Shown here: in pieces, positions 57,975 to 64,000 of the stretch
Layout of the letters: the number at the start of each line of letters is the position of its first letter
Numbering within the stretch: position 1 is the stretch's first letter
Program-made: the position numbers and the translations under genes
Assembly: GCF_006838285.1 (NCBI RefSeq)
Contig: NZ_CP038228.1
Coordinates: 3,286,001-3,350,000 of the forward strand
DNA length: 64,000 bases
Origin: Xanthomonas translucens pv. cerealis
GTDB taxonomy: Bacteria; Pseudomonadota; Gammaproteobacteria; Xanthomonadales; Xanthomonadaceae
Direction of reading: 5' to 3'
Notes under the pieces: model-generated
The model's database searches: none
What the model was told of the DNA's origin: nothing
What the model saw: the letters and a program-made list of their open reading frames with translations, nothing else

Positions 57975-58900
57975 AACTGTCCATCGTCACCACCCTGTAC
58001 CAGTCCGCGCCCTACATCGCGGAGTTCCATCGGCGCGCCAGCCTTGCGGCACAACGCCTGGTGGCGGACGACTACCAGATCGTCCTGGTCAACGACGGCT
58101 CTCCGGATCAGAGCCTGGAGCTGGCGGTGGGCTTGAGCGAGGCCGATCCGCATGTCGTGGTGGTGGATCTGTCGCGCAACTTCGGTCACCACAAGGCGAT
58201 GATGACCGGCCTGGCGCATGCCACCGGCGAACGGGTGTTCCTGATCGACAGCGACCTGGAAGAAGAACCGGAGTGGCTTGCAGCGTTCAGCCACGCCCTG
58301 CAGGATCACGCGGCCGATGTCGTCTACGGCGTGCAGACGCAACGCAAAGGCAGCGCGTTCGAGCGCTGGAGCGGGCAGTGGTTCTATCGCGCGTTCAAAC
58401 TGCTGACCGGCATGGCATTGCCCGAAAACGTGGTCACCGCACGCCTGATGCGCCAGCGCTATGTACAGGCGCTGGTGCAGCATCGCGAACGCGAAGTGTT
58501 CATGGCCGGGTTATGGCATATCACCGGCTTCCGGCAGCAGCCGCATGCGGTCGCCAAGCACAGCACCAGCCAGACCACGTATACGCTGCGCCGCAAGCTG
58601 TCGCTGCTGGTGAACTCGGTCACCTCTTTCAGCAATGCGCCATTGGTCAGCATCTTCTATGTCGGCGTGGCAATTTCGCTGATGGCGCTGGTCTATATCG
58701 CCTACCTGATGGTGCATTGGGCGTTCCTGGAACGACCGCTCAGCGGCTGGACCTCGGTGATGGCGTCGATCTGGCTGCTGGGTGGCATGATCATCTCCTT
58801 CATCGGCGTCATCGGCATTTACCTGTCGAAGATCTTTTCCGAAACCAAGCAGCGCCCCTATACGATCGTAAGGCGGATCCATGCACAACGACACGACTGA
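57971..58900 (+). CDS. Polyprenyl-phosphate glycosyltransferase (GT2, ArnC/DPM-like)
   Basis: A 309-residue membrane-bound GT2 enzyme. The N-terminal catalytic part has [57 protein letters not shown] and the metal-binding [14 protein letters not shown]. The C-terminus has two membrane helices ([20 protein letters not shown] and [20 protein letters not shown]). This architecture loads a sugar onto undecaprenyl phosphate, as in ArnC or GtrB. It overlaps the next gene by 20 bases. With the SMR-type protein downstream it suggests a lipid-linked sugar that is flipped to the periplasm. Confidence 0.92.
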   Translation: MKLSIVTTLYQSAPYIAEFHRRASLAAQRLVADDYQIVLVNDGSPDQSLELAVGLSEADPHVVVVDLSRNFGHHKAMMTGLAHATGERVFLIDSDLEEEPEWLAAFSHALQDHAADVVYGVQTQRKGSAFERWSGQWFYRAFKLLTGMALPENVVTARLMRQRYVQALVQHREREVFMAGLWHITGFRQQPHAVAKHSTSQTTYTLRRKLSLLVNSVTSFSNAPLVSIFYVGVAISLMALVYIAYLMVHWAFLERPLSGWTSVMASIWLLGGMIISFIGVIGIYLSKIFSETKQRPYTIVRRIHAQRHD

Positions 58901-59516
58901 GCTGCTCGCCGATGTCGCTGGCTACTACAGCGACAAGCTCGCCCAGCACGGGCAGACCGCGCGCGGCGTGGATTGGAACGGCGAGGACGGCCAGGCCCTG
59001 CGCTTCGCCCAGCTGTGCACGCTGATCGGCGGCGACGGCGCGTTTTCGGTGAACGACCTGGGCTGTGGCTATGCCGCGCTCTACGACTACCTGCGCGCGC
59101 GCCACGCCGGCGTGGACTATGCCGGCTTCGACGTCTCCGCCGACATGGTGGCGGCCGCGGCCACGCGACACGCCGCGCAGCCCAACGCCAGATTCGTGGT
59201 CGCCGCAGAACCCGACCGGATTGCCGACTACGGCATGGCCAGCGGCATTTTCAATGTCCGCCTCGGCCACGATCCGGCGCGCTGGCAATCCTACGTGGAG
59301 GCGACGCTGGACGTGCTGGACCGCACCAGCCGCGCCGGCTTCGCGTTCAACTGCCTGACCAGCTATTCCGACCGCGAGCGCATGCGCGCGCATCTCCACT
59401 ACGCCGATCCCTGCCAGTCCTTCGATCTGTGCAAGCGGCGTTATTCACGCAATGTCGCGCTGCTCCACGATTACAGCCTGTACGAATTCACGATACTGGT
59501 GAGAAAAGCACCATGA
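58881..59516 (+). CDS. Class I SAM-dependent methyltransferase, glycan operon
   Basis: A 211-residue soluble protein. The SAM loop is VNDLGCGYAALYDYLRARHA (about residue 58), followed by YAGFDVSADMVAAAATRH and the acidic-strand region GIFNVRLGHDPARWQSYVEA. An EFTILVRK strand ends the fold. Overlap with the preceding gene and a four-base overlap with the next place it in the operon, so a sugar methylation is the natural inference. The target is unknown. Confidence 0.87.
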   Translation: MHNDTTELLADVAGYYSDKLAQHGQTARGVDWNGEDGQALRFAQLCTLIGGDGAFSVNDLGCGYAALYDYLRARHAGVDYAGFDVSADMVAAAATRHAAQPNARFVVAAEPDRIADYGMASGIFNVRLGHDPARWQSYVEATLDVLDRTSRAGFAFNCLTSYSDRERMRAHLHYADPCQSFDLCKRRYSRNVALLHDYSLYEFTILVRKAP

Positions 59517-60181
59517 GCAAGCAACCGCTGGTCATCTTCGGCGCAGGCGACATCGCGCAACTGGCGCACTATTACTTCAGCACCGACTCGGACTACGAAG
59601 TGGTGGCGTTCACGATCGATGCCAATTACATCACCGACAGCCATTTCTGTGGCTTGCCGGTGGTGGCGTTCGAGCAACTCGCAGCATCCTACCCACCAGA
59701 GCGCAACGAGATTTTCATCGCGTTGAGCTACTCGAAGCTCAACGCGGTACGAAAGGAGAAGTACCTCGCCGCCAAGGCGGCCGGTTACCGTTGCGCCAGC
59801 TATGTCAGCTCGCATGCCACCGTCCTCAACGACGGCCGGATCGGCGACAACTGCTTCCTGCTCGAAGACAACACCATCCAGCCGTTCGTGCAGATCGGCG
59901 ACAACGTCACGCTGTGGAGCGGCAACCATATCGGCCATCACTCGAGCATCGGCAGCCACTGCTTCCTGGCCTCGCACATCGTCGTGTCCGGCGGCGTGGA
60001 GATCGGCGAGCAATGCTTCATCGGGGTGAACGCGACGCTGCGCGACCACATCCGCATCGGCGCCAAGACCGTGGTCGGCGCCGGCGCCCTGCTGCTGGGC
60101 GACGCCGAGCAGGAAGGTCTGTATATCGGCGCCGCCACCGAGCGCTCCGCGGTCCCCAGCACACGGCTGAGAAAGATATGA
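59513..60181 (+). CDS. NeuD-like sugar O/N-acyltransferase
   Basis: A 222-residue enzyme. The N-terminal 75 residues form a Rossmann-like substrate domain (PLVIFGAGDIAQLAHYYF) as in NeuD/PglD-type acetyltransferases. The rest is a left-handed beta helix of hexapeptide repeats (ILNDGRIGDNCF-type turns, HIGHHSSIGSHCFLASHIVV, GEQCFIGVNATLRDHIRIGA). The catalytic histidine is probably in the HIGHHSSIG block. It is expected to transfer an acetyl or similar group to an amino- or hydroxy-sugar, which fits the aminotransferase in the operon. Confidence 0.9.
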   Translation: MSKQPLVIFGAGDIAQLAHYYFSTDSDYEVVAFTIDANYITDSHFCGLPVVAFEQLAASYPPERNEIFIALSYSKLNAVRKEKYLAAKAAGYRCASYVSSHATVLNDGRIGDNCFLLEDNTIQPFVQIGDNVTLWSGNHIGHHSSIGSHCFLASHIVVSGGVEIGEQCFIGVNATLRDHIRIGAKTVVGAGALLLGDAEQEGLYIGAATERSAVPSTRLRKI

Positions 60182-60267
60182 CACGCACGCCTGCACAGGA
60201 TGCGCCGGGTCGCATCGCCGGCCTGGCCGAGCGCACAGCGACTGCCGCCCGGCCGGAGCCTTGCTGA
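60178..60267 (+). CDS. 29-codon small ORF in the glycan operon
   Basis: ATGA overlaps the acyltransferase stop, and the frame ends TGATG, overlapping the next gene's ATG by one base. The peptide (MTRTPAQDAPGRIAGLAERT then ATAARPEPC) is Ala/Pro/Arg-rich with no recognised motif. Perfect coupling on both sides suggests that it is translated, perhaps only to deliver ribosomes to the downstream gene, or that it is what remains of a deleted gene. Confidence 0.4.
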   Translation: MTRTPAQDAPGRIAGLAERTATAARPEPC

Positions 60268-60644
60268 TGCCGCCACGGCCCCTGGACTATCTGTATATCG
60301 CCGCCACGATCGTCTTCACCGTGTACGGCCAGTTGATCCTGAAATGGCGGATCGCCAAGCTGGGTCCGCTGCCTGCCGAGGCGTTCGACAAGCTCAAATT
60401 CCTGGTGTCGTTGCTGTTCGACCCGGCGATCTTCTCTGGCTTCGCCGCAGCGTTCCTGGCCTCGCTGGCATGGATGGCGGCGATGACCCGCTTCGAACTC
60501 AGCCACGCCTACCCTTTCATGAGCCTGAATTTCGTCATCGTGCTGTTGCTCAGCGGCTGGTTGCTGAGCGAGCCGCTGACGCCGCAACGGCTGGCCGGCG
60601 TTGCCTTGATCATGGCAGGCACCGTGGTTGCCGCCCGTGGCTGA
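60267..60644 (+). CDS. SMR/EamA-type small membrane protein (ArnE/ArnF-like flippase subunit)
   Basis: A 125-residue protein with four membrane helices. The first carries YIAATIVFTVYGQLILKWRI, the second follows FDPAIFSGFAAAFLASLAWM, and ELSHAYPFMSLNFVIVLLLS with LSEPLTPQRLAGVALIMAG completes the SMR pattern. ArnE/F-like pairs flip undecaprenyl-phosphate-linked aminoarabinose; this protein probably flips the lipid-linked sugar made by the upstream GT2 enzyme. Start at 60267 (TTG six bases earlier is possible). It overlaps the next gene by eight bases. Confidence 0.87.
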   Translation: MPPRPLDYLYIAATIVFTVYGQLILKWRIAKLGPLPAEAFDKLKFLVSLLFDPAIFSGFAAAFLASLAWMAAMTRFELSHAYPFMSLNFVIVLLLSGWLLSEPLTPQRLAGVALIMAGTVVAARG

Positions 60645-62244
60645 GCCGCTGGCCCGCCCACGCTTCGCCGAGCGGTATCGATGGCTTGTGGTGGCGCTGA
60701 TGGTCTTGCTGTCGGTGCTGGCGGTCTGTGCCGCCTGTCCGCCGCGTTGGGAAACCAATGACGATGTCGGCATGGCGATGTTGGCGCATGGCTACGGCAT
60801 GGCCGCCGTCGGCTCGCCCAATCTGGTGTTCTCCAATGTCGTCTGGGGGTACATCGTGCGCCTGTTGCCCACGCCGGGTGGCATCGATGGCTATACGCTG
60901 GCGACATTCGCCGTGCTGGTTCTGGTCGCAACGACCTTGCTGTACAGCCTGCGGCGCCTCGGCAACGGCTGGCCACTGGCGGCCGGCATCGTACTGCTGA
61001 CGCTGGCACGCCCGCTGCTGCTCCCGCAGTTCACCGTTAACGCCGGGCTATTGGCCGTGGCTGCGGTCGTGTGTTTGCGCCTCTACGCCCACGCAGGACG
61101 CGCCCAGGCGCTGTGGCTCGGTACGACACTGCTGTTCCTGAGTTGCATGGTGCGCAGCCATGAATTCCTGCTGGTGCTGTTGATCGCCCTGCCGCTGCTG
61201 CCCTGGCGCGCACTGACGCAAGCACGTGCTCCGCGCTGGGCCGCCGCCGCGCTTTGTCTCGCGCTGCTTGCCGCTGCGCTGCTGGACCGCAATGCGTACG
61301 CCACGCCGGAATGGAAGGATTTCAACGATCTGAATCTGGTCCGGGCCGCATTCACCGATTTCGGCGCCGGCGACTACCTCAAGACCCGTCCCGACATCCT
61401 GGCACGCCACGCCTATACGACCAACGACATCGACCTGCTGAGTCGCTGGTTCTTCCCCGACCCGCAACTGGCCGATCCGACCGCGTTGAAGGCCATGCTG
61501 GCGGAAGCCGGCGCGCTTGCGCTGCGCGAGAACGGGTTGAGCGCCGGCTGGCAAGGCATCCGCGCGCTCTGGCATCCCAACCTGCTGCCGTCGCTGATTG
61601 CCGCGTTGCTGCTCGGCGTGCTGCTCCCCAAGCGCAGGGTGGCGGCCAGCTGGCTTGTTTGCGTCTCGGCCGTGTTCACGATGGGGCTGCTTGGCCGGCC
61701 CGGTGTCTTGCGCGTGTACATCCCGCTGATCGCCTTGTTGACGATCGCGCCGTTGCTGTTCGGCACCGCGCTGCAGACCAGGAAGCGTCCTGCGATCCTG
61801 GCCATCGTGGCACTGGCGGCCTTGGCCAACGTCTGGCTGGCGGCCGGCGCGTGGCAGAGCGCGCGGCGTGCGGACGCGCAGGCACGCGGCGATCTCGCCT
61901 CGCTTCCGCATGGATCGGTCGTGGTGTGGGGCGCCACCTTTCCTTTCGAGGCCGTGTACCAGCCGCTGAGCGGTGCCGACGAACACGCCCGGTATCGGCT
62001 GTACGCACTGGGCGCGTTCACGCTGGTGCCGAACTCCGTTGCCAGGCACGAAGACCGCGCCGGACGCGGGTTCGTGTACCTGCTGCAACGAAGCGAAGGG
62101 GTGACGATCGTCGCCAACGAGCAACGCCTGCAGTGGCTGGACCTGTATTGCAGGCAGCGCCTGACAGGCGAACCAGCGCAATTGCAGGGGTGGCAGGCCG
62201 GCGCGTTGCTGGCCAGCCGCCAGCGATGCGCGGCGGCGAGGTGA
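60637..62244 (+). CDS. Polytopic membrane protein, candidate GT-C glycosyltransferase
   Basis: A 535-residue protein with about 11 membrane segments (to residue 415) and a soluble C-terminal domain of about 120 residues. After the first helix the loop CPPRWETNDDVGMAMLAHGY has adjacent acidic residues, as in the first periplasmic loop of GT-C enzymes that use polyprenyl-phosphate sugars. A VRSHEFL motif follows later. The GTG at 60637 overlaps the preceding stop; a TTG at 60628 is an alternative. Role proposed: periplasmic transfer of the flipped sugar to LPS or another acceptor. No family is certain. Confidence 0.8.
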   Translation: MAEPLARPRFAERYRWLVVALMVLLSVLAVCAACPPRWETNDDVGMAMLAHGYGMAAVGSPNLVFSNVVWGYIVRLLPTPGGIDGYTLATFAVLVLVATTLLYSLRRLGNGWPLAAGIVLLTLARPLLLPQFTVNAGLLAVAAVVCLRLYAHAGRAQALWLGTTLLFLSCMVRSHEFLLVLLIALPLLPWRALTQARAPRWAAAALCLALLAAALLDRNAYATPEWKDFNDLNLVRAAFTDFGAGDYLKTRPDILARHAYTTNDIDLLSRWFFPDPQLADPTALKAMLAEAGALALRENGLSAGWQGIRALWHPNLLPSLIAALLLGVLLPKRRVAASWLVCVSAVFTMGLLGRPGVLRVYIPLIALLTIAPLLFGTALQTRKRPAILAIVALAALANVWLAAGAWQSARRADAQARGDLASLPHGSVVVWGATFPFEAVYQPLSGADEHARYRLYALGAFTLVPNSVARHEDRAGRGFVYLLQRSEGVTIVANEQRLQWLDLYCRQRLTGEPAQLQGWQAGALLASRQRCAAAR

Positions 62245-62309
62245 CAGCGCATGGCCACACCGACCCGTTTCACGCAGATGACTCTTCCCGGACCGCGGAC
62301 ACGTATCGC

Positions 62310-63446
62310 ATGAGCAACGATTCCATCCCCTTCAACTGGCCGCACATGACCGGGAAGGAGCTGTCCTACATCGCCGAGTCGCATTTCAACGGCCGCCTTG
62401 CCGGCGATGGCCCGTTCACCCGCCGCTGCCACGACTGGCTGCACAAGCGCACCGGCGCGCGCGCGCTGCTGACCCACTCGTGCACGGCCGCGCTGGAAAT
62501 GGCCGCCTTGCTGCTGGACATCCAGCCGGGCGACGAAATCATCATGCCTTCGTACACTTTCGTTTCCACCGCCAACGCCTTTGTGCTGCGCGGTGGCATC
62601 CCGGTGTTCGTCGATATCCGCGAAGACACCCTGAACCTGGACGAGCGCCTGATCGAAGCCGCCATCACCGCCCGCACCCGCGCCATCGTGCCGGTGCACT
62701 ATGCCGGTGTTGCCTGCGAGATGGACAGCATCCTCGACATCGCCGCACGCCACGGGCTCAGCGTGGTCGAAGATGCGGCGCAGGGGGTGATGGCCAGCTA
62801 CAAGGGCCGCGCGCTTGGCGCGATCGGCGATATCGGGGCCTACAGTTTCCACGAAACCAAGAACGTGATCAGTGGCGAAGGCGGTGCTCTGCTGATGCGC
62901 GATACCGCGCTGGCGCAACGCGCGGAGGTCATCCGCGAGAAGGGCACCGACCGCAGCCGCTACTTCCGCGGCGAAGTGGACAAGTACACCTGGCAGGATG
63001 TCGGCTCTTCGTTCCTGCCAGGCGAATTGACCGCCGCCTTCCTGTGGGCGCAGTTGGAAGAAGCCGAACGCATCACCCAGGATCGGTTGCGCAGTTGGGA
63101 GCGTTATCACGCCGCGCTGCAATCGCTCGAAGACAGCGGCGCGATCCGCCGCCCGATCATCCCGGACGAGTGCCAGCACAACGCGCATATGTACTACGTC
63201 CTGCTGCATCCGCAGGCCGATCGGCAACATGTGCTGGAGACGCTGCGCGCACAGGGCATCGGATCGGTCTTCCACTACGTGCCGCTGCACGACTCGCCCG
63301 CGGGCAAGCGTTACGGCCGGGCCGCGGGACAGCTGGAGATCACCCAGCGCCAGTCCAGGCGCCTGCTGCGGCTGCCGCTGTGGACAGGACTGAGCGCAGC
63401 CCAGCAGGACCGGGTGGTGGACGTCTTTACGCGCGCGCTTGGCTGA
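62310..63446 (+). CDS. rffA: dTDP-4-amino-4,6-dideoxygalactose transaminase (RffA/WecE type)
   Basis: A 378-residue DegT/DnrJ/EryC1/StrS aminotransferase that converts dTDP-4-keto-6-deoxyglucose to dTDP-4-amino-4,6-dideoxygalactose in RffA. The start region FNWPHMTGKELSYIAE, DEIIMPSYTFVSTANAFVLRG, VEDAAQGVMASYKGR and the PLP lysine Lys184 (SFHETKNVISGEGGAL) match RffA closely. The ATG at 62310 gives the family length. A GTG at 62241 overlapping the previous stop is in frame and would add 23 residues. It supplies the amino sugar probably acylated by the NeuD-like enzyme. Confidence 0.92.
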   Translation: MSNDSIPFNWPHMTGKELSYIAESHFNGRLAGDGPFTRRCHDWLHKRTGARALLTHSCTAALEMAALLLDIQPGDEIIMPSYTFVSTANAFVLRGGIPVFVDIREDTLNLDERLIEAAITARTRAIVPVHYAGVACEMDSILDIAARHGLSVVEDAAQGVMASYKGRALGAIGDIGAYSFHETKNVISGEGGALLMRDTALAQRAEVIREKGTDRSRYFRGEVDKYTWQDVGSSFLPGELTAAFLWAQLEEAERITQDRLRSWERYHAALQSLEDSGAIRRPIIPDECQHNAHMYYVLLHPQADRQHVLETLRAQGIGSVFHYVPLHDSPAGKRYGRAAGQLEITQRQSRRLLRLPLWTGLSAAQQDRVVDVFTRALG

Positions 63447-63504
63447 GTCGCTGGTCGCGCACGGCAACGCGCGGCGGCGGCCGCATCTGACACGGGGAGT
63501 ATCG

Positions 63505-64000
63505 ATGGCGGCGTATTGGAAGAAACTGGGGCTGGTCTTCAGCGCGAGTGGCCAGACCTCCTGGCTGCACGCCTACGCCGCCGTACCGATCGCCGAGCGC
63601 CTCGGCGACAGCGACCGCTATCGGATCTATTTCAGCAGCCGCGACGCGGCAAATCGCAGTTTCACCTCCTACGTCGTCATCGATCTCCGCCACCCCCAGC
63701 GCATCCTCGATGCCGCCACCGCACCGGTCCTGCAGCCGGGCGCTCTCGGCGAGTTCGACGACAGCGGCGCGATGGCGACCTGGCTGGCGACGCATCGCGG
63801 GCAGCGGTTCCTGTATTACATCGGATGGAACCTCGGCGTGACCGTGCCCTTCCGCAATTCAATCGGCCTGGCGATCGCCGCGGGAGCCGAACAGCCGTTC
63901 GCGCGCCACTTGCCCGGGCCGATCGTCGACCGCTCGGCCACCGAACCGCATTTCTGCGCAAGCTGCTGCGTGCTGCCGGGCGAGGATCTGTGGCGCATGT
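63505..64000 (+). CDS. Glycosidase-like protein, C-terminus outside window
   Basis: The ATG at 63505 follows a strong GGGGAG site, and the frame stays open to the window edge (165 codons). The visible part (KKLGLVFSASGQTSWLHAYA, RIYFSSRDAANRSFTSYVV, FDDSGAMATWLATHRGQRFL YYIGWN) resembles five-bladed propeller GH43/GH32-like proteins often found in polysaccharide loci. It follows the aminotransferase by 58 bp and belongs to the same operon. A sugar-processing role is inference; the active-site set cannot be judged from the fragment. Confidence 0.75.
   Translation, partial: MAAYWKKLGLVFSASGQTSWLHAYAAVPIAERLGDSDRYRIYFSSRDAANRSFTSYVVIDLRHPQRILDAATAPVLQPGALGEFDDSGAMATWLATHRGQRFLYYIGWNLGVTVPFRNSIGLAIAAGAEQPFARHLPGPIVDRSATEPHFCASCCVLPGEDLWRM

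Overview
The window reads as chromosomal DNA of a high-GC gammaproteobacterium of the Xanthomonas group (Xanthomonadaceae). The evidence is the gene content (two-lipoyl-domain E2 of pyruvate dehydrogenase, YajQ of the cyclic-di-GMP-binding type, DUF3247, DUF3016, DUF1415 and DUF3297 proteins, a sedolisin protease, motAB, dadA-alr next to lrp) and GTAG-type REP palindromes with the core 'GTAGGAGCGGCTTCAGCC'. Species is not assigned. No rRNA, tRNA or CRISPR array was seen.

Region by region. 1-9.3 kb is core metabolism and transport: the 3'-truncated aceF, a TspO-like membrane protein, a deoxyinosine/uracil DNA glycosylase, OmpW with a strong terminator, the methionine importer metN-metI-metQ plus a membrane protein, an EamA exporter, yajQ and a DUF1415 protein. 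9.5-21.5 kb holds two rRNA-modification genes (rsuA and an rsmC-like gene), a lipoprotein sorbosone-type dehydrogenase, a soluble hybrid histidine kinase, several small unknown genes, and dadA-alr divergent from lrp. 21.5-31.5 kb has msrB, the motor stator genes motA-motB, a glutamine-rich periplasmic protein with a BlaI-like operator nearby, and a small accessory patch. That patch (27.3-28.2 kb) carries an AT-richer Ser/Pro-rich gene with a PIP-box-like promoter element, two palindromes and the tail of a transposase. A secreted S53 peptidase follows.

31.5-43.4 kb contains an ABC-2 exporter, a CPA1-type Na+/H+ antiporter, a methyltransferase, and the DNA-repair pair of a UdgX-type uracil-DNA-glycosylase fusion and a radical SAM protein. 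That pair is normally adjacent but here is split by two hexanucleotide arrays around a 0.2 kb palindromic element. DOPA-dioxygenase and a divergent LysR regulator, a flavodoxin-type quinone reductase and an aldo/keto reductase complete this stretch.

43.4-49.9 kb is a decayed biosynthetic operon. A glycosyltransferase is intact, but the genes for ketoacyl-ACP synthase III, an NAD-dependent epimerase, a metallo-beta-lactamase-fold hydrolase, an ATP-grasp enzyme, an unknown protein and a Rieske oxygenase are all broken by stops, frameshifts or internal deletions. A diguanylate cyclase gene within this stretch is intact. 49.9-54.8 kb has a 1000-residue PAS-GGDEF-EAL protein, whose GGDEF site is lost and EAL site kept, an MpaB/DUF2236 protein and a small membrane protein.

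55.4-64.0 kb is a tightly overlapping surface-glycan operon, open at the window's right edge. It encodes two large polytopic membrane proteins, a WbqC-like protein, an undecaprenyl-phosphate-type glycosyltransferase, a methyltransferase, a NeuD-like acyltransferase, an SMR-type flippase subunit, and an RffA-type dTDP-4-amino-4,6-dideoxygalactose aminotransferase. Together they suggest synthesis, modification and membrane translocation of a lipid-linked amino sugar or O-antigen-like glycan. Gene starts were chosen from start codon, overlap pattern, ribosome-binding sites and expected N-termini. Family names come from recognition of sequence motifs, not from searches.
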